From positions 434,001 to 498,000 of the forward strand of contig NZ_PGVG01000001.1 of NCBI RefSeq assembly GCF_002795245.1: a stretch of DNA of 64,000 nt. Reading direction: 5' to 3'. The DNA is from Bradyrhizobium forestalis (GTDB lineage: Bacteria; Pseudomonadota; Alphaproteobacteria; Rhizobiales; Xanthobacteraceae). Below are positions 26,577 through 35,582 of the stretch, piece by piece (the first letter of the stretch is position 1; every line of letters starts with the position of its first letter). The notes below the pieces were generated by a model, which was given only the letters and a program-made list of their open reading frames with translations, did no database searches and was not told the origin of the DNA. The translations under genes were made by a program, and so were the position numbers.

Positions 26577-27362
26577 ATGCCGTCGGAAATTCGCTCGCCC
26601 CGTCTCGCCGTCCTAATCGACGCTGACAATACGTCGGCGAAAATCGCAGATGGGCTGTTCGAGGAAATTGCAAAGATCGGCGAGGCCAGCGTTCGCCGCA
26701 TCTACGGCGATTTCTCCAATGCCCGCTCGAAGGCCTGGGCCGACATTTTGGCGAAGCACGCCATCATCCCGCAGCAGCAATTCGCTTATACGACCGGCAA
26801 GAATGCGTCCGACATCACGCTCGTGATCGACGCGATGGATCTGCTGCATAGCGGCCGCTTCGATGGCTTCTGCCTCGTCTCCTCGGACAGCGATTTTACC
26901 CGTCTGGCGTCACGCATCCGCGAGCACGGCATCGACGTGTTCGGGTTCGGCGAGCAGAAGACGCCGGAAAGTTTTCGGCAGGCGTGCCGCAAATTCGTCT
27001 ACACCGAGAATTTGCGGGGCGGCGCGCCGAATTCGCAGGATGCGGCTGCTCGTCCGAATTCGCTCCAGTCTCCCGAAGCCGTGACCCCTCTCATCAAGAA
27101 GGTCATCGCCCAAATGGAAAGCGAAGATGGATGGGTGTCGCTCGGCGAAGTTGGAACACATCTCGTCAATCTTGCGTCCGACTTCGATCCGAGAACTTAC
27201 GGCTCGCGCAAGCTGAGCGATCTGGTGCGGAAGACGAACGCTTTCGAAATCGACAAGCCCAATGGCGGCGCAGGTGGCTCCCTGCGAATTCGCGTCAAGC
27301 CTGCGGCCGAGCCGGCGCCGAAACGACGATCCTCTCGAAAGCCGGCGGCCGCGAGCGAGTAA
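26577..27362 (+). CDS. NYN-domain (LabA/DUF88) protein with C-terminal OST-HTH/LOTUS domain
   Basis: 261 aa from the ATG at 26577 (GGGGAA upstream). The PIN-like NYN nuclease domain (about 10-150) opens with LAVLIDADNTSA and carries further acidic positions in SDITLVIDAMDLL and SSDSDFTRLASR, consistent with a metal-dependent RNase site. A linker leads to a LOTUS/OST-HTH domain (about 170-250: LIKKVIAQMESEDGWVSLGE, then GSRKLSDLVRKT) that binds RNA in other proteins. The tail is basic. Predicted RNA-processing or RNA-decay enzyme; target unknown. Confidence 0.85.
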   Translation: MPSEIRSPRLAVLIDADNTSAKIADGLFEEIAKIGEASVRRIYGDFSNARSKAWADILAKHAIIPQQQFAYTTGKNASDITLVIDAMDLLHSGRFDGFCLVSSDSDFTRLASRIREHGIDVFGFGEQKTPESFRQACRKFVYTENLRGGAPNSQDAAARPNSLQSPEAVTPLIKKVIAQMESEDGWVSLGEVGTHLVNLASDFDPRTYGSRKLSDLVRKTNAFEIDKPNGGAGGSLRIRVKPAAEPAPKRRSSRKPAAASE

Positions 27363-27538
27363 GGTGCTGAGGACCTCGTCCTTTTCCGTCGCGTTCGGCC
27401 ATAGTCCCGGCTCGCTGCCAGCGTCACACGGCCAACCTTACCCAATGCGTAAGCAAAGGTGCCGTTTTATTTGATCTTGCCCCTCGTACACGCACTGCGC
27501 AACCATCGCTGGGCTGTCTCTGTTTCGCGAGAACTCCG

Positions 27539-29341
27539 ATGACCAAACTCACCCGTTTCTCCGTCGCACCGCTGCACGCGGTGACGCGTCGCCTGGCCGA
27601 CGTCGCCTCGGGACGCGCGGCGCCCGATCTCGTCATCACTGGCGCTCGGGTGCTCTCGACCTATTCGGAGCGTATCCATGCGAACCGCGAGGTCTGGATC
27701 ACCGGTGGCCGCATTGCCGCCGTGAAGCCGACCGGAGCAGCGAAGAAGACTTGGAGCAGTGTGTCACTCTACGACGCCGCAGGCGGCATCATCGCGCCGG
27801 GGCTGGTCGATCCGCACATCCATATCGAATCCTCGATGGTCACGGCCTGCGCCTATGCCGAGGCCGCGCTGCTCAACGGCACCACCACGATCTTCTGTGA
27901 TAGCCACGAGATCGGTAATGTCATGGACGTCGCCGGCGTTGAGGCGATGCTGGAGGACGCGCGCGAGGCGCCGCTCTCGATCTTCCTGACGGTGCCGAGC
28001 ACGGTGCCGGCGACATCCGCGGAGCTGGAGACGGCGGGCGGCGATCTCACGCCGGACAAGATCGCCGGCCTGTTCGACCGCTGGCCCGAAGCGGTGGCGC
28101 TCGGCGAGAAAATGGACTTTGTCCCGGTTACGATGGGCGACGAGCGCAGCCACGCCATTCTCGCGGCCGCTTTGAAGCGGGGACGTCCGGTATCCGGCCA
28201 TGTCTACGGCCGCGAATTCGTCGCGGCCTACGCGGCAAGCGGCGTCACCGACACCCATGAGGCGATCGACCGCGACATCGCCGACGATCTGCTCGATGCC
28301 GGCGTCTGGGTGTTTTTGCGCGGCGGGCCGCCAACGACGCCCTGGCACTCGCTGCCGCAGGCGATCCGGACGATCACCGAGCTCGGGGCCTCGCACAAGC
28401 GCACGGCCGTGTGCACCGACGATCGCGACGCCGACGATTTGCTTCTGTTCGGCCTCGATTGGGTCGTGCGGGAGGCAGTGAAGGCGGGGATGTCGCCGGA
28501 GCAGGCGTGGTCAATGGGCTCGCTGCATGGCGCCACGCGCTTCGGCATGGAGGGCGATATCGGCGGGCTCGGCGGCGGCCGCCGCGCCGATCTCGTGCTG
28601 ATGGACGACCAGCTCAAGCCGCAATGCACCTGGTACGGCGGTGAGCTCGTGGTCGAGCACCGCAAGATCACGCCGCGTCTCGATCAGGCGTTGTCGCAGC
28701 GCTATCAATATCCCAGGGCGGCCTACGCGACGGTGAAACTGCCGGAGAAGATGAAGCTGACGCCGGAGCTGCCGGCGAAGGCCTGCACCGTCAACGCGAT
28801 CAAGACCGCGCTCCCCGGCATCACGCTGATCCATGAGAAGGTCGCGATCGAACCGGCCAAGGACTGGCCGTCGCTATTCGCACGCTACGGCCTGTGCTTC
28901 GTTACCGTGGTCGAGCGCCATGGCAAATCTGCGGGCAACGTCGCCTACGGCCTGCTCAAGGATTTCGGCCTTAAGCGCGGCGCGGTCGCCTCCAGCGTCG
29001 GGCATGACAGCCACAACCTCATCGTCGCCGGTACGAACGAGGACGATATGCAGGTCGCTATAGCTGCGATCAAGGAGCAGCAGGGCGGCGTTTGCGTCGT
29101 CGCCGACGGCGAGGTGAGGGCGCTGGTCCCGCTGCCGATCGCGGGCCTGCTCTCCGACAAGCGCGTCACGGAAGTGGCCGAAGAGGTCAAGGCGCTGAAG
29201 AAGGAATGGGCCGAGGCTGGCTGCACCATCCCCTACATGGGCTTCAATTTGATTCCGCTATCGGTCATTCCGGAAATTCGCATCACCGACAAGGGACTCG
29301 TGCTGGTGCCGCAGATGGAATTGGCGCCGCTGTTCGAGTGA
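27539..29341 (+). CDS. ade: Adenine deaminase
   Basis: 600-aa amidohydrolase-superfamily enzyme that converts adenine to hypoxanthine and ammonia. The metal-binding [10 protein letters not shown] motif is near residue 95, with [18 protein letters not shown] following. The second histidine region (GHVYGREF) and the acidic [10 protein letters not shown] segment are also present, and the C-terminal adenine-deaminase-specific domain starts near residue 410. Length matches bacterial Ade (about 590-600). It lies just upstream of the glyoxylate genes, fitting a purine-salvage to glyoxylate route, though xanthine- and urate-stage genes are not in the window. Confidence 0.93.
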   Translation: MTKLTRFSVAPLHAVTRRLADVASGRAAPDLVITGARVLSTYSERIHANREVWITGGRIAAVKPTGAAKKTWSSVSLYDAAGGIIAPGLVDPHIHIESSMVTACAYAEAALLNGTTTIFCDSHEIGNVMDVAGVEAMLEDAREAPLSIFLTVPSTVPATSAELETAGGDLTPDKIAGLFDRWPEAVALGEKMDFVPVTMGDERSHAILAAALKRGRPVSGHVYGREFVAAYAASGVTDTHEAIDRDIADDLLDAGVWVFLRGGPPTTPWHSLPQAIRTITELGASHKRTAVCTDDRDADDLLLFGLDWVVREAVKAGMSPEQAWSMGSLHGATRFGMEGDIGGLGGGRRADLVLMDDQLKPQCTWYGGELVVEHRKITPRLDQALSQRYQYPRAAYATVKLPEKMKLTPELPAKACTVNAIKTALPGITLIHEKVAIEPAKDWPSLFARYGLCFVTVVERHGKSAGNVAYGLLKDFGLKRGAVASSVGHDSHNLIVAGTNEDDMQVAIAAIKEQQGGVCVVADGEVRALVPLPIAGLLSDKRVTEVAEEVKALKKEWAEAGCTIPYMGFNLIPLSVIPEIRITDKGLVLVPQMELAPLFE

Positions 29342-29388
29342 TCCGCTTTCACGCGTTCCTCGATCTAACCGATTGAGAACGGCGTGGT

Positions 29389-29416
29389 TTTTCCACGGCT
29401 GCCGCATCGTGGAAAA
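29389..29416. promoter_or_regulatory. Long perfect palindrome upstream of gcl
   Basis: TTTTCCACG (29389-29397) and CGTGGAAAA (29408-29416) form perfect 9-bp arms around ten bases, 77 bp upstream of gcl. A second hairpin CGATCTC-GTT-GAGATCG (29423-29439) follows. No T-run follows the first palindrome, so a plain terminator for ade is unlikely. An operator for a regulator of the gcl operon is more plausible; the TTTCC/GGAAA words recall enterobacterial AllR sites near gcl, but no such regulator gene is adjacent. Confidence 0.5.
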
Positions 29417-29492
29417 TAAAATCGATCTCGTTGAGATCGGCTTCTGCGCACCTGATGATCTCGCTCGCTGACGCAATTGAGCGAGGTCCGAT

Positions 29493-31277
29493 ATGGCGAA
29501 AATGCGAGCTGTCGATGCGGCCGTGCGTATCCTGGAGAAGGAAGGCATCTCGACCGCCTTCGGAGTTCCCGGCGCTGCGATCAATCCGCTTTACTCTGCG
29601 CTGAAGAAGCGCGGCTCGATCCGCCACATCCTGGCGCGTCATGTCGAGGGCGCCTCGCACATGGCCGAGGGCTATACCCGAGCGAAGGCCGGCAATATCG
29701 GCGTTTGCATCGGCACCTCGGGGCCGGCCGGCACCGACATGATCACCGGGCTCTATTCGGCGATTGCCGATTCCATTCCGATCCTCTGCATCACCGGTCA
29801 GGCGCCGCGGGCGCGGCTCTACAAGGAAGACTTCCAGGCCGTCGACATCGAGGCGATCGCAAAGCCCGTGACCAAATGGGCGGTGACGGTGCGTGAGCCG
29901 GCGCTGGTGCCGCGCGTGTTCAGCCAGGCCTTTCATGTGATGCGGTCGGGCCGGCCGGGGCCGGTGCTGATCGACATGCCGCTCGACGTGCAGCTCGCCG
30001 AGATCGAGTTCGACGACGAGACCTATGAGCCGTTGCCGGTCTACAAGCCCACAGCCACGCGCAAGCAAGTCGAGAAGGCGTTGGAGATGCTCAACGCGGC
30101 CGAGCGGCCGCTGATCGTCGCGGGCGGCGGCATCATCAACGCCGATGCCTCGGATCTGTTGGTCGAATTCGCCGAGATCGCCAACGTGCCTGTCGTGCCA
30201 ACGCTGATGGGGTGGGGCGCGATCCCCGACGATCACGTGCTGATGGCCGGCATGGTCGGCCTTCAGACCAGCCATCGCTACGGCAACGCCACGCTGCTCG
30301 AATCCGACTTCGTGCTCGGCATCGGCAACCGCTGGGCCAACCGCCACACCGGCTCGGTCGAAACCTACACCAAGGGCCGCAAATTCGTTCACGTGGACAT
30401 CGAGCCGACCCAGATCGGGCGCGTGTTCAATCCCGATCTCGGCATCGTCTCGGACGCCAAGGCCGCGCTGGAACTGTTCGTCACCGTCGCCAGGGAGTGG
30501 CGCCGGTCAGGCAGGCTCCGCGAGCGCCAGGCGTGGCCGGCGGCCTGCCGCGATCGCAAGAAGACGATGCTGCGCAAGAGCCATTTCGATAACGTTCCGA
30601 TCAAGCCGCAGCGCGTCTATGAGGAGATGAACAAGGCGTTCGGCCGCGACACCACCTATGTCACCGTGATCGGCCTGTCGCAGATTGCCGGCGCGCAATT
30701 TTTGGGCGTCTACAAGCCGCGCAACTGGATCAACGCGGGGCAGGCAGGCCCGCTCGGCTGGACGCTGCCCGCTGCGCTCGGTGTGCGGGCGGCATGTCCG
30801 GATCGCGAGATCGTCGCGCTTTCCGGCGACTACGACTTCCAGTTCCTGATCGAGGAGCTCGCGGTCGGCGCGCAGTTCAATCTGCCCTACATCCACGTCG
30901 TTGTGAACAATTCCTATCTGGGGCTGATCCGCCAGGCCCAGCGCGGCTTCGACATGGATTACCATGTCCAGCTCTCTTTCGAGAACATCAACGCGCCGGA
31001 GATCGGCGTTTACGGCGTCGACCATGTCGCGGTCGCCGAAGGCCTCGGCTGCAAGGCAATCCGCGTCACCGACCCGAAGGACACGCAGGCGGCGTTCGCC
31101 ACCGCGCGCGAACTGATGGCCAAGCACCGCGTGCCCGTGGTGGTCGAGTTCATCCTCGAACGCGTCACCAACATCGCGATGGGCACCGAGATCGACAACA
31201 TCGTCGAGTTCGAGGAGGTGCTGGATCTGGCGCTCGACGAGGTCGGGACCACACGCGTGTTGCAACCGGCGGAATGA
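29493..31277 (+). CDS. gcl: Glyoxylate carboligase (tartronate-semialdehyde synthase)
   Basis: 594-aa ThDP enzyme that joins two glyoxylates to give tartronate semialdehyde and CO2 (E. coli Gcl has 593). The diagnostic feature is Val51 in [13 protein letters not shown], where nearly all other ThDP enzymes have the catalytic glutamate. The ThDP/Mg motif runs from SGDYDFQF near residue 445 to NNSYLGLI. First gene of gcl-hyi-glxR; hyi follows after 11 bp. A long palindrome lies upstream. Confidence 0.96.
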   Translation: MAKMRAVDAAVRILEKEGISTAFGVPGAAINPLYSALKKRGSIRHILARHVEGASHMAEGYTRAKAGNIGVCIGTSGPAGTDMITGLYSAIADSIPILCITGQAPRARLYKEDFQAVDIEAIAKPVTKWAVTVREPALVPRVFSQAFHVMRSGRPGPVLIDMPLDVQLAEIEFDDETYEPLPVYKPTATRKQVEKALEMLNAAERPLIVAGGGIINADASDLLVEFAEIANVPVVPTLMGWGAIPDDHVLMAGMVGLQTSHRYGNATLLESDFVLGIGNRWANRHTGSVETYTKGRKFVHVDIEPTQIGRVFNPDLGIVSDAKAALELFVTVAREWRRSGRLRERQAWPAACRDRKKTMLRKSHFDNVPIKPQRVYEEMNKAFGRDTTYVTVIGLSQIAGAQFLGVYKPRNWINAGQAGPLGWTLPAALGVRAACPDREIVALSGDYDFQFLIEELAVGAQFNLPYIHVVVNNSYLGLIRQAQRGFDMDYHVQLSFENINAPEIGVYGVDHVAVAEGLGCKAIRVTDPKDTQAAFATARELMAKHRVPVVVEFILERVTNIAMGTEIDNIVEFEEVLDLALDEVGTTRVLQPAE

Positions 31278-31288
31278 GGGAGAGCGTC

Positions 31289-32074
31289 ATGCCGAAATTC
31301 GCCGCCAACCTCACCATGCTCTTCAACGAGATGCCGTTCCTCGACCGCTTCGCTGCGGCGAAAGCGGCGGGTTTTGCCGGGGTTGAATATCTCTTCCCCT
31401 ATGATTTCGACAAGGCGCAGCTGCGCGAGCAGCTCGAGGCCCACGGCCTGACGCAGGTGCTGCACAATCTGCCGGCGGGCAACTGGGCGGGGGGCGAACG
31501 CGGCATCGCGATCCTGCCCGACCGCGCCGCCGAATTCCGCGACGGCGTGTTCCGCGCCATCGACTACGCCAAGGCGCTCGATTGCGACCAGCTCAACTGC
31601 CTCGTCGGCATCGCGTCTGCTGAGGCCGATCCGCGCGAGCTTCAGGAGACGCTGGTCGGAAACCTGCGCTTTGCCGCCTCGACGCTGGCGCGGGAGAACA
31701 TCAAGCTGCTGGTCGAGCCGATCAACACGCTCGACATTCCCGGCTTCTATCTGAGCGGCACCGAGCAGGCAGTGCAGCTGATCTCGGAAGTGCGCTCGAA
31801 CAACCTCTTCATCCAGTACGACATCTATCACATGCAGATCATGGAGGGCGATCTCGCCCGCACCATGCAGGAATATCTACCCCAGATCGCCCACATCCAG
31901 CTCGCCGACAATCCCGGCCGCCAGGAGCCCGGCACCGGCGAGATCAACTATCCCTTCCTGTTCCGCCATCTCGATGCGATCGGTTATCGCGGCTGGATCG
32001 GCTGCGAATACAAGCCACGCACAACCACGCTGGAAGGCCTGTCGTGGCACGCAGCACAGACGTTTGAGACGTAG
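31289..32074 (+). CDS. hyi: Hydroxypyruvate isomerase
   Basis: 261-aa TIM-barrel sugar-isomerase-like enzyme (E. coli Hyi 258) interconverting hydroxypyruvate and tartronate semialdehyde. The start MPKFAANLTMLFNEMPFLDR and the acidic metal/catalytic positions in LLVEPINTLDIPGF and IGCEYKP are typical. GGGAG lies ahead of the ATG. It is spaced 11 bp from gcl and precedes glxR. Confidence 0.94.
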   Translation: MPKFAANLTMLFNEMPFLDRFAAAKAAGFAGVEYLFPYDFDKAQLREQLEAHGLTQVLHNLPAGNWAGGERGIAILPDRAAEFRDGVFRAIDYAKALDCDQLNCLVGIASAEADPRELQETLVGNLRFAASTLARENIKLLVEPINTLDIPGFYLSGTEQAVQLISEVRSNNLFIQYDIYHMQIMEGDLARTMQEYLPQIAHIQLADNPGRQEPGTGEINYPFLFRHLDAIGYRGWIGCEYKPRTTTLEGLSWHAAQTFET

Positions 32075-32100
32075 AGGATATCGAAGCCGCGGTGACGGTG

Positions 32101-32240
32101 CGCTCCCTCTCCCGCTTGCGGGAGAGGGCTGGGGAGAGGGTGTCTCCGCAATGGGACTTTTGCGGTGGAAATCCCAACGCGGAGAGAGTCCTCACCCGGC
32201 ACTGCGTGCCGACCTCTCCCGCAAGCGGGAGAGGTGAGCG
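32101..32240. repeat. Paired 'CTCTCCCGC-TT-GCGGGAGAG' repeat inside the gcl operon
   Basis: CCCTCTCCCGC-tt-GCGGGAGAGGG (32105-32128), then GGGGAGAGGGTGTCTCCGC, and the inverted words CCTCTCCCGCAAGCGGGAGAGG near 32240. It shares its words and layout with the element at 9745-9918. It separates hyi from glxR, so it may change message processing or stability between them. Confidence 0.7.
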
Positions 32241-32283
32241 GAGCCCGCGGATCGACCTAACAAATCGAGAGGAAACAACTGAC

Positions 32284-33171
32284 ATGACCAACATCGGCTT
32301 CATCGGACTTGGCACCATGGGACGGCCGATGGCCGGCCACCTCCTGGCCGCGGGCCATCGCGTTCTCCTGCATGACGTTGCGCCGATCGCGCCTGAGCTG
32401 ATTGCCGCGGGCGGCATCGCCTGCAAGTCGGCGAGGGAGGTCGCGGAGGAGGCGAATGCCGTGATCATCATGGTGCCGGATACGCCGCATGTCGAAGCGG
32501 TTCTGTTCGGCAAGGACGGCGTCGCGAGCGGCATCTCCAAGGGCAAGATCGTCGTCGACATGAGCTCGATCTCGCCGCTGGCGACGAAGGAGTTCGCCAA
32601 GAAGATCGAGGCGCTCGGCGCCGATTATCTCGATGCGCCGGTGTCGGGCGGGGAGGTCGGGGCCAAGGCTGCGAGCCTCACCATCATGGTCGGCGGGCCG
32701 GAGCGGGCGTTTGGCACCATGAAGCCGATCTTCGACAAGATGGGCAAGAACGTCACCCATGTCGGCGCCAATGGTGACGGGCAGACGACGAAGGTCGCCA
32801 ACCAGATCATCGTCGCGCTCACGATCGAGGCGGTGAGCGAAGCGCTGTTGTTCGCATCCAAGGCCGGCGCGAACCCGGCGCTGGTGCGCAAGGCGTTGAT
32901 GGGCGGTTTTGCCTCATCGCGGATTCTCGAAGTGCATGGCGAGCGCATGGTGAAGCGCAATTTCGATCCGGGCTTTCGCATCGAGCTGCACCAGAAAGAT
33001 CTCAACCTCGCGCTCGAAGGCGCGCGTGCGCTCGGCCTGTCGCTGCCGAGCACGGCGGTGGCGCAGCAATTGTTCTCGTCCTGCACCGCGCATGGCGGCA
33101 AGGCCTGGGATCATTCAGCCATGGTGCGGGCGCTGGAACTGATGGCGGGACACGAGATCGCAGCTAGCTGA
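32284..33171 (+). CDS. glxR: Tartronate-semialdehyde reductase (2-hydroxy-3-oxopropionate reductase)
   Basis: 295-aa beta-hydroxyacid dehydrogenase reducing tartronate semialdehyde to D-glycerate. The NAD(P) motif is GFIGLGTMGRPMAGHL at the N-terminus, the substrate motif DAPVSGGEVGAKAA near residue 117 and the catalytic lysine in NQIIVALTIEA's preceding TTKVANQ segment near 170. The length equals E. coli GlxR/GarR (292-296). It completes the glyoxylate-to-glycerate route; no glycerate kinase gene is present here. The frame is open upstream into the repeat, but the ATG at 32284 starts the conserved domain. Confidence 0.94.
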   Translation: MTNIGFIGLGTMGRPMAGHLLAAGHRVLLHDVAPIAPELIAAGGIACKSAREVAEEANAVIIMVPDTPHVEAVLFGKDGVASGISKGKIVVDMSSISPLATKEFAKKIEALGADYLDAPVSGGEVGAKAASLTIMVGGPERAFGTMKPIFDKMGKNVTHVGANGDGQTTKVANQIIVALTIEAVSEALLFASKAGANPALVRKALMGGFASSRILEVHGERMVKRNFDPGFRIELHQKDLNLALEGARALGLSLPSTAVAQQLFSSCTAHGGKAWDHSAMVRALELMAGHEIAAS

Positions 33172-33228
33172 ACTGTTACGCGGTAACACTCTCCAGATGT
33201 GTGATGCATCTTTCGTCGCGGGGGAACC

Positions 33229-33254
33229 GGAACAATGCTCGGGCCCCGCGGGTT
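33229..33254 (+). promoter_or_regulatory. EcfG/RpoE2-type general stress promoter
   Basis: GGAAC (33229-33233), 19 bases, then TT (33253-33254). The rhizobial general-stress sigma consensus is GGAAC-N18/19-TT. It lies 34 bp upstream of the start codon of the small secreted protein. A second GGAAC six bases earlier lacks a correctly spaced TT. Confidence 0.55.
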
Positions 33255-33287
33255 GAGATACATAACAATCACTGGAGGCGTAAGGAC

Positions 33288-33671
33288 ATGAAAACCCGTC
33301 TTGCGATTACGTTGGCTGCCGCGTCGCTGCTGGCGTCGAGTGCAGCCTTTGCCCAGTCGACGACCGAACAGGGCGCCAGGGAAGGCGCGCGCGCGGGCGG
33401 TGACATCGGCGGGCCGGTCGGCGCGATGGTCGGCGGCACCGTCGGTGCGGCCGTTGGCGCGGGTCTCGAAATTCCGAATGCGATTCTCGGCGGAATCCCG
33501 CGCAGCGACTCCGTCGTGATCCGCGAGCGCGTGGTGGTCGGCGAGCCGCTGCCGCCGACGGTGGTGTTGCGCCCGGTGCCGAACTACACCGAATATCACT
33601 ACGCGGTCGTGAACGATCGGCGCGTGATCGTCGAGCCGCGCACACGCCGCGTCGTCAAGATCATCGACTGA
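33288..33671 (+). CDS. Small secreted glycine-zipper protein (DUF1236-like ending)
   Basis: 127 aa, start at 33288 behind GGAGGCGTAAGGAC. The signal peptide is residues 1-23 (ending AFAQ). A glycine-zipper stretch (GGDIGGPVGAMVGGTVGAAVGAG style, about residues 35-60) suggests membrane insertion or self-association. The C-terminal part (PNYTEYHYAVVNDRRVIVEP) matches the DUF1236 pattern seen in rhizobial envelope proteins. A good general-stress promoter lies upstream. Function unknown; envelope stress role is inference. Confidence 0.75.
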   Translation: MKTRLAITLAAASLLASSAAFAQSTTEQGAREGARAGGDIGGPVGAMVGGTVGAAVGAGLEIPNAILGGIPRSDSVVIRERVVVGEPLPPTVVLRPVPNYTEYHYAVVNDRRVIVEPRTRRVVKIID

Positions 33672-33714
33672 TTTCGCGCAAGCTATCCGTTGAAAACATG
33701 GGCCCTGCGGCGCG

Positions 33715-34092
33715 TCACTCCGCGGGGCCTTCGCTCGTCAAGGCCGAATTTGTGCGAAGCCAGGCTATGGCCCAATCGGTAGCGGCCGCGAGTGCAAAGC
33801 CGATACAGGCGGTGAGCGCGTCGACCAGAAAATCCTCCAGCCGCGCATGGCGGCCGGGTGCCCAAAATTGCATCAGTTCGAGCACGCCGATCAGGACGAC
33901 CGCTGCCCCCGCGGTCAGCAGGCGTCGCTGCCGATAGGCGAGGCCGAAGGCCAATCCCACCAGGATGAAGGCAAGCGCATGTTCGCCGTCCTGGCCGAGG
34001 GCGGAATGAGGCCGCAGGCCGGGGGGACCTAGAGTGGCGAAAGTGACGGCGGCCGCGAGCAGCCAGGCAAAGGTACGAATGAAAGAGGACAT
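33715..34092 (-). CDS. VanZ-like family membrane protein
   Basis: 125 aa, four hydrophobic helices (about 5-25, 38-52, 58-75 and 88-112). The family signature is visible: GEHALAFILVGLAFGLAY, then LELMQFWAPGRHARLEDFLVDA, whose acidic and arginine residues sit at the membrane face. VanZ relatives lower teicoplanin binding in enterococci, but single-domain copies like this in Gram-negative bacteria have no known role. Confidence 0.78.
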   Translation of the reverse strand: MSSFIRTFAWLLAAAVTFATLGPPGLRPHSALGQDGEHALAFILVGLAFGLAYRQRRLLTAGAAVVLIGVLELMQFWAPGRHARLEDFLVDALTACIGFALAAATDWAIAWLRTNSALTSEGPAE

Positions 34093-34168
34093 CCGGACCG
34101 CTTAGCACGGATTTGGTCGGGTTGTCGCGAGGCTGGTATCAGATCGCCGTGTAGTTAATGATAAAATG

Positions 34169-34777
34169 TTAGAGCGGCTCGCGCACGCCCAGGCCGTGCA
34201 TGAAGCGTTCCCGGATCTGCACGGGATCGCGGCGGGTGGTGCCCACGCCCGGCTTATCGTCGATCCTGACGGCGATCAGGCTGGGCTCCGAGGCAGCCAT
34301 CGCATCGTCCACCAGCCGCTCGAAATCCTCCTCGTCCGCGGCCCAGGCGCTGTTGGCAAGACCGGAGCCGATGGCGATGGCGACGATGTCGGCAACGTTC
34401 GCTGCCGGTGTCGGCTGCGCGCCGGTGATTTGGTAGATGCCGTTGTCCATCACGATCATCGTGAGGTTCTTCGGCTTCAGGGTTGCAATCGTCGACAGTG
34501 CGCCGAGCTGCATCAGCAGCGAGCCATCGCCTTCGAGGGCGAAGACGCGGCGGTCGGGCTGCGCCAGCGCCACGCCGAGCGCGATCGGAAAGGCGAGCCC
34601 CATGCTGCCCAGCATGTAGAAGTTCTGCGGGCGGTGGCCGGCGGCCCAGAGATCGAAATTGGTGTTGCCGATGCCGCCGATCACGGCTTCCTCGTCCCTG
34701 AGCTTGGCGATCAGGCGCGAGGTGACGTCGAACCGGTTCATCACCTTGGTGTTGCGATTGTCCAATTCTTGATTCAT
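34169..34777 (-). CDS. ThDP-binding subunit of a split 2-oxoacid decarboxylase (ComE-like)
   Basis: 202 aa holding only the ThDP/Mg half: the GDGSLLMQLGALSTI motif near residue 83 and MDNGIYQ about 25 residues later. This is the size and plan of the beta subunit of sulfopyruvate or phosphonopyruvate decarboxylase. The partner Pyr-domain subunit is the next gene upstream, 10 bp away. Coenzyme M genes are absent, so a breakdown role for sulfonate or phosphonate carbon is more likely (inference). Confidence 0.8.
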   Translation of the reverse strand: MNQELDNRNTKVMNRFDVTSRLIAKLRDEEAVIGGIGNTNFDLWAAGHRPQNFYMLGSMGLAFPIALGVALAQPDRRVFALEGDGSLLMQLGALSTIATLKPKNLTMIVMDNGIYQITGAQPTPAANVADIVAIAIGSGLANSAWAADEEDFERLVDDAMAASEPSLIAVRIDDKPGVGTTRRDPVQIRERFMHGLGVREPL

Positions 34778-34787
34778 TTGGCTGGCC

Positions 34788-35339
34788 TCACTTCTCGAAG
34801 ACCTTGCCGCCCGTGAGCAGCGGGTTGAGAATCAGCGCCACCGGCGCCTGCGTGGTGACGGCCTGCTTGATCGAGCGGTCGGCGATGAATTCGAGCTCGT
34901 CGAGCCGGGTGATGGTGTGATGCTCCAGCGCCAGCGAGTCCAGCACCGGGCGCATGGTGCGGCAGACCAGCGACTGGCCGTAGTTGAACTCGCCGAGCGT
35001 GCCGCGCTCGGACACGAACATGATCAGCGGAATCTGGTAGGGCACCGCGAGCGAGGCCAGCACGTTGGCGAGCGTGGCAAAGCCGGAGGTTTGCATCAGC
35101 ACCGCGCCGCGCCGTCCACCCATCCAGGCGCCCGAGACGATACCGACCGCTTCCTCCTCGCGGGCGGTGGCGAAGGTGGTGAAGAAGGGATCGGCGTGCA
35201 GGTTCTTGATCAGCGGCGTCAGCACGCGGTCGGGCACGTAAGGGATCAGGCTGACATCGTTCCGCTTTAGGGTCTGCAGGACGATGCTGTGCCAGCTTCT
35301 GTCGCTGCTCCCCTGCGTCTGCTGTTCCGCAATCGCCAT
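34788..35339 (-). CDS. Pyr-domain subunit of the split 2-oxoacid decarboxylase (ComD-like)
   Basis: 183 aa from the ATG at 35339, which has AAGGGAGA upstream; a longer frame exists but lacks support. The domain starts with ISLIPYVPDR-type residues near 30 and has the activating glutamate in AREEEAVGIVSGAWMGG near residue 60. The segment QTSGFATLANVLASL matches the ThDP-cleft strand. Together with the downstream ThDP subunit it should form one enzyme. The divergent neighbour is a 2-hydroxyacid dehydrogenase. Confidence 0.8.
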   Translation of the reverse strand: MAIAEQQTQGSSDRSWHSIVLQTLKRNDVSLIPYVPDRVLTPLIKNLHADPFFTTFATAREEEAVGIVSGAWMGGRRGAVLMQTSGFATLANVLASLAVPYQIPLIMFVSERGTLGEFNYGQSLVCRTMRPVLDSLALEHHTITRLDELEFIADRSIKQAVTTQAPVALILNPLLTGGKVFEK

Positions 35340-35582
35340 TGCGTTCTCCCTTGCGCCGCGCATGCTTCTTGGCTCTGGCGGTCGCGGCGGTCTGCCGAAC
35401 TTGACGCGGGCAGCGGGATTGTCAACATGTCCGGGCCGGTACCGTGATCTGCGCCAGATGGCCTGCCGTGGCCGGCGCCGCCATGGCATAAGCCGTCATA
35501 ACCAGAAAACGGGAGGGGCACGGACGGGCGCGCATCGCGCTGACCTTGCGGATCTCCCACGAGAGAGCCGGAAGGGGTCCTG

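Noticed and set aside
27368-27387. Terminator after the NYN gene (AGGAC-CTC-GTCCT then TTTT)
   Set aside because: Only five base pairs with a three-base loop; too weak to report as a feature.
29389-29416. Rho-independent terminator of the adenine deaminase gene
   Set aside because: The palindrome is followed by TAAAATCG, not a T-run, so it was reported as a possible operator instead.
33174-33190. Inverted repeat GTTAC-GC-GGTAAC after glxR
   Set aside because: Too short, no T-run, and no regulator to which it could be assigned.
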